From Actinomycetota bacterium (GTDB lineage Bacteria; Actinomycetota; Thermoleophilia; UBA2241), in NCBI GenBank assembly GCA_012514235.1, contig JAAZAR010000040.1, positions 1 through 46,773 of the forward strand: a DNA stretch of 46,773 bases, written 5' to 3'. The position numbers and the translations under genes were made by a program. Each line of letters begins with the position of its first letter. Position 1 is the stretch's first letter. The notes below the pieces were generated by a model. The model saw nothing but the letters and a program-made list of their open reading frames with translations, was not told where the DNA came from and ran no database searches. Positions 34,596 through 43,566 of this stretch are shown here, piece after piece.

Positions 34596-35876
34596 ATGGC
34601 GTATGCAGAGGATTTCGAGAGAGCCCTCCAGGTGGGCCGTCCCCCCAACATCCAGAAGCTGTTCCCGAACTCCCGGGCCCTGCTCGTCAGCGGCAAGGCC
34701 GTCGACAGGGCCATGCGCGCCAAGGGCAAGGCCATCGCGATGGCCGCCAACGGCCGCAACACGTTCGTCATCCGCGGCGCGCTGCGGGCCGCGCAGCGGG
34801 CCAACGCCGCGCTCATCATCGAGATCGCCAAGTCGGAGGGCGGCCAGAAGGCGTACTGCGCCGTCAACTACTGGAACATGGCGCGCATCGTGGACGCGTT
34901 CTGCAACGAGATGGGCATCACCGTCCCGGTCGCCATCCACGCCGACCACTACGGCATCAAGAACGACAAGGACCTCGAGCAGGCCAAGGTCGAGGTCCCC
35001 ACGATGTTCGAGGCCGGCATCACGTCCATCGCCATCGACGCATCGCACCAGCCCAACGACCTGAACCTGCTGGCCAACCTCGCCGTGAACCCGTACGTCC
35101 CAGCGTGGGCCTCGCTCGAGACCGAGGTCGGTGAGATCAAGGGGTCCACCGGCCTCTCCACGCCGGCCGAGGCACTGTTCCTCATCGAGGGCCTCAACGC
35201 ACACGGCATCTCCGCCGACTGGATCGCCCTCAACAACGGGACGACGCACGGGATCGAGGCGTCGGACGCCGGCATCCAGGTCGACCTCACGGCTGAGGTC
35301 CACAAGGTCCTCGAGCCCTACCAGGTCAGCGGCGCCCAGCACGGCACCTCGGGCAACAGCTCGGAGCGGCTGCGTCAGATCGCCGCGAGGACGCACACCA
35401 CCAAGGCGAACGTGGCCACCGCGCTCCAGATGATCAGCTGGGGCCTCGAGGTCAACGACTACGGCAACGCGCAGCTCGATGCCGACGGCAACTTCATCAA
35501 GGTGAAGGGCGAGGGCGTCACCGAGGAGATGTGGGCCGAGGTGGTGGCCTACGCGAACGACAAGGGCTGGAAGAAGGGCGACTACAAGAACCTCAACCTG
35601 CCGTTCGAGAGCAGGTTCCTGGCGCAGCCGGCCGAGATCCGCGAGCGCATGGTCCAGCGCGTGGAGGACTTCGCCTACGGCATGATGACGAACGTCCTGG
35701 GGAGCGGCGACACCGCGCCGCTCGCCGTCGAGGCGATCCTCGAGGCCGGCTCCTACGACCTCGGGCCGAAGGCCGAGCGCATCGCCGACCCGGCCGAGTG
35801 GACGGAGGAGAAGATCATCGAGCGCGCCAAGACGCTGGACGGCGACAAGGGCGCGGAGGGCGACTTCGACGACTGA
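34596..35876 (+). CDS. Class II (zinc) fructose/ketose-bisphosphate aldolase family
   Basis: 426 residues, longer than the usual 280-360. VAIHADHYG (zinc His), SIAIDASHQPNDLNLLA, ETEVGEIKG and ALNNGTTHG follow class II aldolase order; SGAQHGTSGNS carries the later zinc/phosphate-binding part. GAAGGAGAC precedes the ATG. The family cleaves ketose bisphosphates to DHAP plus an aldehyde. With dhaKLM and the FSA-like gene in the same window, DHAP metabolism is a theme. The long C-terminus (WKKGDYKNLNLPFESRFL...) sets it apart from FbaA. Followed by a strong terminator. Confidence 0.85.
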   Translation: MAYAEDFERALQVGRPPNIQKLFPNSRALLVSGKAVDRAMRAKGKAIAMAANGRNTFVIRGALRAAQRANAALIIEIAKSEGGQKAYCAVNYWNMARIVDAFCNEMGITVPVAIHADHYGIKNDKDLEQAKVEVPTMFEAGITSIAIDASHQPNDLNLLANLAVNPYVPAWASLETEVGEIKGSTGLSTPAEALFLIEGLNAHGISADWIALNNGTTHGIEASDAGIQVDLTAEVHKVLEPYQVSGAQHGTSGNSSERLRQIAARTHTTKANVATALQMISWGLEVNDYGNAQLDADGNFIKVKGEGVTEEMWAEVVAYANDKGWKKGDYKNLNLPFESRFLAQPAEIRERMVQRVEDFAYGMMTNVLGSGDTAPLAVEAILEAGSYDLGPKAERIADPAEWTEEKIIERAKTLDGDKGAEGDFDD

Positions 35877-35928
35877 CGCGCGGCGGCGGACGTCGCGCCA
35901 GGCGTCCGCTCCCGACGAGAGGTGGCAC

Positions 35929-35963
35929 GAGGCGGCGGCCGGCTCCGAGCCGGCCGCCGCCTC
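35929..35963 (+). terminator. Hairpin terminator after the aldolase
   Basis: Perfect GAGGCGGCGGCCGGCTC/GAGCCGGCCGCCGCCTC inverted repeat with a tiny loop, followed by TTCGTCC, 52 bases beyond the aldolase TGA. Confidence 0.75.
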
Positions 35964-36022
35964 TTCGTCCCGGCGGGACGCCGGCCCCTCGGCTCAGCCC
36001 GTGCGGACGCCGGCCCTTCTGC

Positions 36023-36883
36023 TCAGCGGCCGGCGTCCGGCTTGCCCTCGACCAGCACACCGTAGGTCCCCGGCCTGCGGCACTGCGCGCCCCACACCTC
36101 GGTCTCGCGCCACGCCCTGAGGGCCTCGAGATCGAGGCAGACGACGTGGACGTCCTCCGCCTCCCCGGCCTCGAACACACGCGTGTCGCGGCTGCGGCCC
36201 TCGGCGTCGAAGGCCACCGGGTCGGCGACGGTCGAGTGGCCGTTCTGGTCGGGCGCCGCGTAGTTGGCCACGGCCACGGCGGCCATGTTCTCGAACGCCC
36301 GCGCCCGCACCTGCCCCAGCCTGTTGGCCTCGAGTTCGCACGCGTTGGGCACCAGGATGAGCTCGGCGCCGTGCAGCGCCAGCGCCCTCGCCGCCTCGGG
36401 GAACTCACGGTCGAAGCAGATCATCGCCCCGACCGTCACCTCCCCTGCAGCCGTCTCCAGCCGGGCGACCGGGAACTCCTCGCCCGGCACCAGCGCCTGC
36501 TCGGGGAGGTCGAAGCTGCAGACGTGCACCTTGGCGTAGGTGAGGACCCTCCGGCCGCGGCGGTCGAACAGCGTGAGCGTGTTGCGTGGTCCGGCATCCG
36601 TGCGCTCGAGATACGTCACGGCGACGGCCATGCCGAGCTCGGCCGCGACCTCTCCGTGCGCCAGTACCCACGGGTCGTCGGGACCGACGGCCTGCGCCCG
36701 CCAGCTATCGAGGTCGTCGTCCCTGAACGTGTAGCCGGTGCTCCACAGTTCCGGGAACAGCGCGACGTCGGCGCCCTCGGCGGAAGCGCGCCGGCAGGCC
36801 GCCAGTCCATGCTCCAGGCTCGCGGTACGGTCGTACCCGCGTCCCCTGAGCTGCAGCAACGCGATGCCGAGGCCGCCGGTCAT
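36023..36883 (-). CDS. Carbon-nitrogen hydrolase (nitrilase superfamily)
   Basis: 286 residues. The Glu-Lys-Cys triad is present: Glu 45 in FPELWSTGY, Lys 118 in TYAKVHVC and Cys 156 in MICFDREFPE. ELILVPNACELEANR and the following Gly/Asn loop fit omega-amidase, N-carbamoyl hydrolase or amidase branches. ATG overlaps the stop of the upstream MBL gene (ATGA), so they are translationally coupled. Cytoplasmic. In this neighbourhood it might release amines from amides, which is only a suggestion. Confidence 0.88.
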   Translation of the reverse strand: MTGGLGIALLQLRGRGYDRTASLEHGLAACRRASAEGADVALFPELWSTGYTFRDDDLDSWRAQAVGPDDPWVLAHGEVAAELGMAVAVTYLERTDAGPRNTLTLFDRRGRRVLTYAKVHVCSFDLPEQALVPGEEFPVARLETAAGEVTVGAMICFDREFPEAARALALHGAELILVPNACELEANRLGQVRARAFENMAAVAVANYAAPDQNGHSTVADPVAFDAEGRSRDTRVFEAGEAEDVHVVCLDLEALRAWRETEVWGAQCRRPGTYGVLVEGKPDAGR

Positions 36884-37722
36884 GCCCCCCCGGCCTCCTC
36901 CCCGACCTCAGCCGGACGGAACACGGTCGTCTCGCCCGGCTGCAGCACCCGGACCTCCACCTCGGGCGCGAGGTGGGCCGCATACCGCGCGAAGACGTGA
37001 GGCCACCGGCTCCACCTGGCGTTGAACTCGGGGGGCAGCCAGGGCGGGTAGATGGTGCCCCAGTGGACGGGGACGCAGGCGGCGGGGCGCAGCAGCCGGA
37101 GGGCCTTCGCCGCCGACAGCGGGTTCAGGTGGTCGTCGGGGAGACGAGGGCCCCAGCCCCCCACCGGCAGCACGGCGACGTCGACGGGGCCGATGTCGCC
37201 CATCTCCGGGTACAGGCCCGTGTCGCCGGCGAAGTACACGGTCATCGCCCGCTCGATCACGTACCCGAGAGCCGGCGCCGCGCCGACCAGCGGGTAGCGC
37301 GTGCCGGGGTGGTCGGCCGGGACGGCCGTGATGCGGACGCCGCCCGGGACCGGGCCGGCGGGGGCGGAGCCCTCGCCCGCCGGCCCGATCGCGACCACGT
37401 CGCCCACGTCCATCTCGAGCGGCTCGAACCCGATCCGGCGCAGCAGCCGTCCCAGACCGCGTGGGACGACGACCGGCGTCGCCCGGTCGATCAGCCGCAG
37501 CGACGGCACGTCCAGGTGGTCGAGGTGCGCGTGAGAGATGAGCACCGCGTCGAGGTCGCGGCGCAACCCCGGCCCAGGGATCGGGCTGCGGCGGAGGAGC
37601 ACGCCTATCCGCCGCCGCAGCAGCGGGTCCGTGAGCAGCCGGACGCCGTCCATCTCGAGCAGCACCGTCGCGTGCCCCACGAACGTCAGTGAGAGTGAGG
37701 ACGTCGTCCTCTGCGCATCCAT
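36880..37722 (-). CDS. MBL-fold metal-dependent hydrolase (UlaG-like)
   Basis: 280 residues. FVGHATVLLEMDG, the zinc motif SHAHLDHLD (His 64, His 66, Asp 68, His 69), ADHPGTRYP and FAGDTGLYPEMGDIGPVD followed by CVPVHWGTIY are the UlaG/L-ascorbate-6-phosphate lactonase-like hallmark set. Substrate unknown; relatives act on lactones or phosphoesters. Coupled to the nitrilase-type gene. Lies 136 bases downstream of mtbB1 on the same strand and could be read from that promoter. Confidence 0.85.
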   Translation of the reverse strand: MDAQRTTSSLSLTFVGHATVLLEMDGVRLLTDPLLRRRIGVLLRRSPIPGPGLRRDLDAVLISHAHLDHLDVPSLRLIDRATPVVVPRGLGRLLRRIGFEPLEMDVGDVVAIGPAGEGSAPAGPVPGGVRITAVPADHPGTRYPLVGAAPALGYVIERAMTVYFAGDTGLYPEMGDIGPVDVAVLPVGGWGPRLPDDHLNPLSAAKALRLLRPAACVPVHWGTIYPPWLPPEFNARWSRWPHVFARYAAHLAPEVEVRVLQPGETTVFRPAEVGEEAGGA

Positions 37723-37799
37723 ACACCAACTCTACCCGAGACCGGGTGCCACGGAGGCCGCGCTCGGGGAGAGCCGCCAGAGGCGGCCGGGCCGCCTGC

Positions 37800-37827
37800 C
37801 AGGCGCCGTGGGTCAGGCGCCGTGGGT
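37800..37827. repeat. Two tandem 14-bp repeats
   Basis: CAGGCGCCGTGGGT occurs twice head to tail in the 136-base gap between mtbB1 and the MBL gene. No function evident; may be slippage. Confidence 0.6.
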
Positions 37828-37858
37828 CAAGCGGCCCGCAGCATCGCAGTGCCGCAGG

Positions 37859-39205
37859 TCAGGCGAGCCCGAGCAGAGCGCGGATGTTCGCCTTGGCCTC
37901 CTGCGGGCTCGGATCGTGCGGGTAGGTCGTCTCGGCCTCGAAGACGCGGCCGAGACGGAGCTCGCCGCGGACCTCGTGCATGGCGAGCGGGTCGGCGAGC
38001 TCATCCACGCCCACGCCGAGCGCGTCCGCCACGGTCCGCTTGGCCTCCGTCAGCCGCATGCCCTTCGCCATCTCGAGGCGCGCCACCAGGTCTCCAGCGG
38101 CGCGCAACCCGTTCATCCCCGAGGCGACGGCGTGCGCGACCGGCATGCCGAAGATGTCGCCGGAACCCACCTACAAGCCGTCGACCTTGAGGATGTCGAC
38201 GCAGGCGCGCGAACAGCGCGAGACCGCGTCGACTGGACTGAAGGCGTTCATCGGCACGCCGCCGACGCCCATGCCCACGTTGGCGTGCACGGGGATCCGC
38301 GCGACGTCCATGCAGGGCTTCATGAAGGTCAGCGCGCGGGCCACGTTCCAGGCCACGCTGCGGCTGGTGTTGACGTTGACGGCCGGCCCGAAGATGGTGG
38401 CGCCGGCCTCCTGCGCGACGCGGCACTGGCCCTCTGGCTTGAGGCCGGCCAACCGCGTGCCGTGAAACTCGAGCTCGCCGTGCGTGCCGAGCACGACCTC
38501 GGCGGCCATGCCGACCATGATGCCCATGGCCGGGTACGCCGCGCGAAGACGCTCGACGGCGAGCAGCGTCGCGAGCAGGTCGGCGTCGCCGGCGGCGCCG
38601 GCGGTGTCGAAGTTGAGGCCGTCGGCGCCGGCCTCGAACAGAGCACCCGCCACATGGACCATGTCCTCGACGGCGAGCTCGACGGCCTCTTCCTGCGCCG
38701 CACGAGCCTCGTCGATGTGCATGGCCGGCAGGAGCTCCGACCAGTTGCCGCACGGCCCGTCCGGGCACGAGTAGCGGCCGAGGTCCGGCTGGGCGCCGTA
38801 GTGGACGGGGATGATGACGCGCTCCTGCGCCTCCTTCATCGCCTGCTGCTCGCCGCCCACGACCGTCTTGACCGCCTTGTACGAGTAGTCGATGTGGTAG
38901 AGCTCGCAGGAGTCCGCCGCGAGGCACTGCTCGTACTGCACGAGCGCGTCGACGCGACTGCCCTGCTGCGGGGTGCCGGTGCCGTCGAAGCTGAGGACGA
39001 CCTCGTCCCCGATGTCGACGGCGGTGAAGCGCGCGCCGCTCGCGAAGATGTCCAGCAGGTGCTCGAGCTCGTCGGCGCGCAGCTCCGGCACGCGGGCCCG
39101 GGTGGCGGCCGCCCGCGTGCCCTCCTCGAGCTCCTCCCTGAGCTGGCTGCGCGTCAGCGCGACGGCGGAGCCGTCCCCCAGACGCGTGACGATCCGGCGT
39201 TCCAC
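37859..39205 (-). CDS. mtbB: Dimethylamine methyltransferase MtbB, with in-frame TAG (pyrrolysine 345)
   Basis: 448 residues with the TAG at 38171-38173 (minus strand) read as Pyl; 344 if it stops. MtbB transfers a methyl from dimethylamine to corrinoid protein MtbC. IFASGARFTAVDIGDEVVLS, YSYKAVKTVV, PVHYGAQPDLGRY, DTAGAAGDADLLAT and PVHANVGMGVGGVP lead to DILKVDGL-O-VGSGDIFGMPVAHAVASGMN, matching the MtbB Pyl context (356 in Methanosarcina). GTG at 39205 is chosen because it aligns exactly with the mtbB2 start; the TAG is then codon 345 in both. Opposite strand from mtbB2, 573 bases away. Confidence 0.88.
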
Positions 39206-39412
39206 GCTACCCCCCTGACGTCCGGCAGCGCCCCTCTCCCCCGCGGCGCCGCGCACCCTGGTCCGGCCGGCGGCGCTCCGCCGGCCACCTCGATGCTATG
39301 CACGGTCCGGCGCACGGGCAACGGCCTATTCTTGGGCAAACATCGCGGGGGTACGTCTCAAAGGACAGGGTGCTGCTGCAGACAGGCACCCGCGACCGCG
39401 AGGACGGCTGCG

Positions 39413-39682
39413 ATGGCTGGCGGACACGGACGGCTCACGGTCGACGAGGCTGTAGGCCTCGTCGACAGGGCTCACGGATTGGGACTCTCACGAGAGGTCC
39501 TGGTCGACATCTGCGAGAGCGGTTCGTACCTGTGCCGCCTCGAGAGCCAAGGCGAGTGGAGCCTCGACGCCGACAAGGTCGGCGTCGAGGATGCGGCGCG
39601 CGAGCTGATGGAGCGGACGGCGCGCCTCGCCTCCGAGCGGGAGGGCGCGGAGGACGTCGCGGACGAGCCGCCGCGCCCTTGA
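39413..39682 (+). CDS. Small hypothetical protein between the two mtbB genes
   Basis: 89 residues beginning MAGGHGRLTVDEAVGLVDRA with ICESGSYLCRLESQGEWSLD and an acidic C-terminus. No membrane or metal motif; predicted helical. It lies in the divergent gap between mtbB1 and mtbB2, and its stop overlaps the TTGACA of the next promoter. Could be a real small gene or chance; no family recognised. Confidence 0.45.
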   Translation: MAGGHGRLTVDEAVGLVDRAHGLGLSREVLVDICESGSYLCRLESQGEWSLDADKVGVEDAARELMERTARLASEREGAEDVADEPPRP

Positions 39683-39746
39683 CACCCGCTCGGCGGCGCC
39701 GATATCGTCGAAGAGCGCGCTCTTAGCTATACGACTAACTAAGAGC
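39679..39746 (+). promoter_or_regulatory. mtbB2 promoter and TetR-type operator
   Basis: TTGACA at 39679-39684 and TATCGT at 39703-39708 (18-base spacer) are a plausible sigma-70 promoter. Just downstream is a dyad, TTAGCTA-tacgac-TAACTAA (39723-39742), inside a longer inverted repeat GCTCTTAG...CTAAGAGC (39719-39746). The half-site TTAGYTA and the 6-base spacer match the dyad in front of mttB2 exactly in architecture. Placement over the start of transcription predicts repression. Confidence 0.7.
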
Positions 39747-39778
39747 AGACCAAGCCTCGGAGGTCCATGGGAGGGTCT

Positions 39779-41185
39779 ATGGCACGACGCATCCCGACGC
39801 GGCTCGGCGACGGCTCGCTGGCCGAGATGACGGCGGCGGAGATCGAGGCCGACCTGTACGCCGGCAGCGAAGCGGCAGTCGGGCGCGCCAAGGTCGCGCC
39901 GCTCACCGAGGACGAGATCGACCACCTGCTCGACATCTTCACCTCGCCGGCGAAGTTCAGCGCCGTCGACTACGGGGACGAGGTCGTCCTCAGCTTCGAC
40001 GGCTCGGGCAACTCGGACATCGGCGCGCCCATCCTGGAGCAGGTCGTCTACCAGAACCACCACGGCGCCGACATGATCGAGCTGTGGCACCACGACTACT
40101 CGTACAAGGCGGTGCGCACCGTCCTCTCCTTCCAGACCCGGATGCTCAAGGACACGCAGCAGCAGACGGTGGTCCCGCTCAACTACGGAGCGATGCCCGA
40201 CCTGGGCCGCTACTCGCAGCCCGACGGCCCGGCGCCCAACTGGTCGGAACTCCTGACGCAGGGCAGGATCCAGGAGGCACGCGACGCCCAGTTGGAGGCC
40301 GTGGAGCACCTCGAGCGCGACATGTGGTGCGTCGCCGAGGCCATGGTCGCCGCCGGCGTGGACGGGCTTGACTTCGACACCGCCGGCGCGGCGGGCGACG
40401 CCGACCTCCTGGCCACGGTCCGCGTGGCGCGAAAGGTGCGCGACACGTGGCCGTACATCGGCGTCGAGATCGGGCAGGCGGCCGAACTCGTGCTCGGGAT
40501 GCACGGAGAGCTCGAGTACGAAGGTACGCGGCTGGCCGGGCAGTGGCCGCTCGGCCAGCTCAAGGTGTGCGAGGCCGCCGGCGCCACGATCTTCGGGCCG
40601 GCGGTCAAATTGAACACCACGAAGTCGCTCGCGTGGAACACGGCGCGCGCCTGCACCCTCATCAAGCCGGTGACCGCCGAGGCCCGGATCCCCGTGCACG
40701 TCAACGCCGGGATGGGGGTCGGCGGTATCCCCATGACCCCCTACCCGCCCGTGGACGCCACGTCGCGGGCCTCGCGAGCGCTCGTCGACATCTGCAAGAT
40801 CGACGGGTTGTAGGTGGGGATCGGGGATCCCCTCGGGATGGCCTCGTCGCACGCACTCGCCTCGGGCATGGGCGGGATGCGGACCGCCGGAGATCTGGTG
40901 GCCCGTATGCAGATGACCCGGGGCATGCGGCTTCCGCAGGCCAAACAGTACGTCGCCGAGAAGCTCGGCTGCTCCGTCGAGGACCTGAGCGACACCATCG
41001 CCATGCACGACATCCGCCGCGATCTCGGCTTGGGCCGGATCCAGGTGCAGGACCTCTCCTACGCCGACTGGCCGGGCGCGATGGAGGCCAAGTTCCACAT
41101 CGCCGAGGTGCTCGACCTGCCGCTGAACAGCGTGGAACGGTTCAAGGACCACGCGGGCCTCACCGCCGGCGCCGCCGTCCTCTGA
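39779..41185 (+). CDS. mtbB: Dimethylamine methyltransferase MtbB, with in-frame TAG (pyrrolysine 345)
   Basis: 468 residues with TAG at 40811-40813 read as Pyl, 344 if it stops; MtbB of methanogens is of similar size. Conserved blocks run on both sides of the TAG: IFTSPAKFSAVDYGDEVVLS, YGAMPDLGRYSQPDG, DTAGAAGDADLLAT, PVHVNAGMGVGGIP, DICKIDGL-O-VGIGDPLGMASS, then RTAGDLVARMQMTRGMRLPQ, and a C-terminal IAEVLDLPLNSVERFK. Start 39779 gives MARRIPTRLGDG, collinear with mtbB1; an ATG at 39767 is also possible. First gene of an operon with the MttB homologue 15 bases downstream. Under the putative TetR operator. Confidence 0.9.
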
Positions 41186-41200
41186 CCAAGGAAAGGACTG

Positions 41201-42664
41201 ATGTCCCACCTCGATCTCAGCCGGCGGCAGCCGCTGCTCCCGCTCGGCTCCGACTTCAGCGTCCGGTTCTACGACGACGACCGGCTCGACCGGCACCGGG
41301 ACGCCGTGCTCGCGGTGCTCGGGAGGACCGGCGTCAAGTTCGGCTCGGCCAAAGCACTCGACGTCCTGGCCGAGCACGGCGCCTCGGTGGACCGCGACTC
41401 CGGCGTCGTGCGCTTCGCGCCCGATCTCGTCGAAGCCGCACTCGGCGCGGCCCCGCGGACCTTCTGGCTGGGCTCGCGCGACGGCACGCTCGACCTCGAC
41501 CTCTCGAGCGGCGAGACCTACAACACGACCAACGGCTGCGGCACCGAGGTCGTCGACTGGCGCACCGGGGAGCGCCGCCCACCGACCAAGGACGACCTCG
41601 CCGCGATCACGCGGATGGCCGACTACCTCGGCTCGGTGCAGTTCTGGTGGCCGACCGTGGCCGCCGCCGACAAGGGCGACACGCACACGCTCCACGAGCT
41701 CGACGCCGCCTGGAAGAACACCGCCAAACACCTGCAGGGCATGGTGCAGGGCGAACGCGAGGCTCGGTTCGCCGTGGAGATGGCGACGGTGATCGCGGGA
41801 GGGGCGGAGCAGCTACGCCGCCGCCCCCCGATGAGCAACCTCATCGGCACCGTCCAGCCGCTGGTGGCCGACAAGAACGGCATCGAGGCGGCGCTCGTGT
41901 TCGCCGAGGCCGGCATCCCCGTGTGCTTCGTCACCATGCCGACCTACGGGACGACCGCGCCCGCGACCAAGGCCGGCGCCATCGTGATGGGGTTCGCCGA
42001 ACTGATCGCCGCGACGGTCTGCGTCCAGCTCGCGCACCCCGGTGCGCCCGTAATCCTCTTCCCCTTGCCGGTGCACGCCGACCCGCGCACGGCGGCCCTC
42101 ACCACCGCCCCGCTCAACCACACGGGGCTCTTCCTGCCCTCCGAGCTCGTGCACCATTTCGGACTGCCGGCGATGATCGGGTACGCCGGCACCGACGGCG
42201 ACCAGCCGGGCACCTGGCTGTCGGCGGCGGAGACGGCACACACGGTGATGCTAGCCGGCATCGTCGGGTCCGAACTCATGACGACGATCGGACTCACCAA
42301 TCGCTACCAACTGTTCACGCCCGAGCACATCATGCTGGACGACGACCTCTACCGACGCGCCGCCACTGCGTTCCGCGACCTCGAACTGGACGACGAGCAT
42401 CTGGCGCTCGACGTCATCGACGCCGTGGGACCCGGCGGACACTTCCTGGCTCAACCCCACACCCGCCGGCACATGAAGCGGACCCTGGAGCGCTCGATCG
42501 GGCAGGAGATCGGACCGGACGGCGTGCATCTCCGCGACCCGATCGAGGTCGCGCGCGAGCGCGGACTCGACATCGTGGAGCACTACGTGCCGGAGCCGCT
42601 GGACGCGGAGAAGGCGGCGGAGCTGACGAGGATCTGCGCCGCCGCCGACGCCGAGCTCGGCTGA
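41201..42664 (+). CDS. MttB-superfamily methyltransferase, non-pyrrolysine type
   Basis: 487 residues; starts 15 bases after mtbB2 with AAGGAAAGG. DDRLDRHRDAVLAVLGRTGV, TNGCGTEVVDWRTGERRPPT, GTVQPLVADKNGIEAAL, PTYGTTAPATKAGAIVMGFA and GGHFLAQPHTRRHMK are typical of the family. The Pyl position falls in the region of MIGYAGTDGDQPGTW and has no stop. The usual D-S-K-xx-D-xQ stretch after it is not recognisable, so the substrate likely differs from the first non-Pyl homologue. Operon partner of mtbB2, hence probably part of amine catabolism with its own corrinoid partner elsewhere. Confidence 0.83.
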   Translation: MSHLDLSRRQPLLPLGSDFSVRFYDDDRLDRHRDAVLAVLGRTGVKFGSAKALDVLAEHGASVDRDSGVVRFAPDLVEAALGAAPRTFWLGSRDGTLDLDLSSGETYNTTNGCGTEVVDWRTGERRPPTKDDLAAITRMADYLGSVQFWWPTVAAADKGDTHTLHELDAAWKNTAKHLQGMVQGEREARFAVEMATVIAGGAEQLRRRPPMSNLIGTVQPLVADKNGIEAALVFAEAGIPVCFVTMPTYGTTAPATKAGAIVMGFAELIAATVCVQLAHPGAPVILFPLPVHADPRTAALTTAPLNHTGLFLPSELVHHFGLPAMIGYAGTDGDQPGTWLSAAETAHTVMLAGIVGSELMTTIGLTNRYQLFTPEHIMLDDDLYRRAATAFRDLELDDEHLALDVIDAVGPGGHFLAQPHTRRHMKRTLERSIGQEIGPDGVHLRDPIEVARERGLDIVEHYVPEPLDAEKAAELTRICAAADAELG

Positions 42665-42695
42665 GTCCGCCGCCGGGGCGGCCTACTCAGCCCGT

Positions 42696-42710
42696 CTCGC
42701 CTGAGGCGAG
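42696..42710. terminator. Short hairpin between converging genes
   Basis: CTCGC-CTGAG-GCGAG lies in the 54-base gap between the converging stops of the 41201 gene and tetR. May end both messages; short and without U-tract. Confidence 0.4.
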
Positions 42711-42718
42711 GCGGCCGC

Positions 42719-43414
42719 TCAGTCGACCTGATCGCCGGAGGACGACTCGCCTCCCGACTCGACGTGCCCGAGGACGAGCCGGCGCCACAGCGCGAACGCC
42801 GGCCCGACGTCCAGCTCGGGGTCGGCGAGCTTCTGCAGTGCGATCCCGTCCGCGATGGCGACAGTGAGCAGTGCCATGGGTTCGATGTGCGCCGCGGGCT
42901 CCTTGTCGCCGGCGTCCTTGAGCGCCCATGCGTCGAGCTTTCGATACCAGTCGAAGAGGCCCCGGAGGTGCGGCCGCAACTGGTCGTCGCGCAGGACGTG
43001 CGGGATGAGCTCGAAGAAGTTGCGGTACGTGTCAACGTCCTCCGGCAGGCCTTCGTGCTGCGAGAGCAGCGCCTCGCGTCGCGGCTCTCCGGCGGGCACA
43101 GGGGTAAGCTGCTCGATGAGCTCGGCGGCCTCCTGGTACAGCACCGAGTCGACGAGGGCCGCGATCAGGCCCGCCTTGCTGCCGAAGTGATACCGGATCA
43201 GGGCGGGGTTCTCGCCGGCCTCTCGCGCGATGCTCTCGAAGGTGAGGGCGCGGAAGCCGTCCCGGGCGAGCACCCGCTTGGCCGCCTCGAGGATCCTGGC
43301 GGCCGTCGGCGCCAGGTGCGGCGTCGGATCGTCGAACGGCAGCTCGTACCTCGTCAGCGTCACCACCTCCCCGCCGTCGCCCGTCGCAGGCCTCGCAATC
43401 GCGTCGATGCGCAC
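42719..43414 (-). CDS. TetR-family transcriptional regulator
   Basis: 231 residues. The HTH (about 45-80) reads TFESIAREAGENPALIRYHF, followed by GSKAGLIAALVDSVL, and the rest is a helical ligand-binding domain with a TetR_C-like length. It is divergent from mttB2 with a 150-base spacer containing a strong promoter and the TTAGYTA-N6-TARCTAA dyad, the standard layout for a local repressor. Start is uncertain (GTG 43414 or GTG 43363). A methylated amine would be a logical inducer, but ligand identity is inference. Confidence 0.88.
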   Translation of the reverse strand: MRIDAIARPATGDGGEVVTLTRYELPFDDPTPHLAPTAARILEAAKRVLARDGFRALTFESIAREAGENPALIRYHFGSKAGLIAALVDSVLYQEAAELIEQLTPVPAGEPRREALLSQHEGLPEDVDTYRNFFELIPHVLRDDQLRPHLRGLFDWYRKLDAWALKDAGDKEPAAHIEPMALLTVAIADGIALQKLADPELDVGPAFALWRRLVLGHVESGGESSSGDQVD

Positions 43415-43468
43415 CCTGCAGGATGCCGGCGCCCGCAGTCCGACCCGGAGCGGACGCGGCGAGTCGCC

Positions 43469-43528
43469 TTGACACCCCCAAGCCGTCTGTTAGGTTACCG
43501 TCGGTCGTTAGTTACCTGAATAGCTAAC
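43469..43528 (+). promoter_or_regulatory. mttB2 promoter and TetR-type operator
   Basis: TTGACA at 43469-43474 and TAGGTT at 43491-43496 (16-base spacer) are followed by the dyad TTAGTTA-cctgaa-TAGCTAA (43508-43527), flanked by G/C. The dyad straddles the expected start of transcription. An extra half-site-like GTTAGGTTACC overlaps the -10 box. Same dyad geometry as at 39723-39742. Confidence 0.7.
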
Positions 43529-43566
43529 TCCTGTCCGGCGCGACCCGTCAACCCCAGGAGGAGCGC

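Noticed and set aside
39488..41731. 747-codon minus-strand open frame
   Set aside because: It runs antisense to mtbB2 and the next gene; its His/Arg/Ala/Gly-rich composition is the usual reverse-frame shadow of a GC-rich gene.
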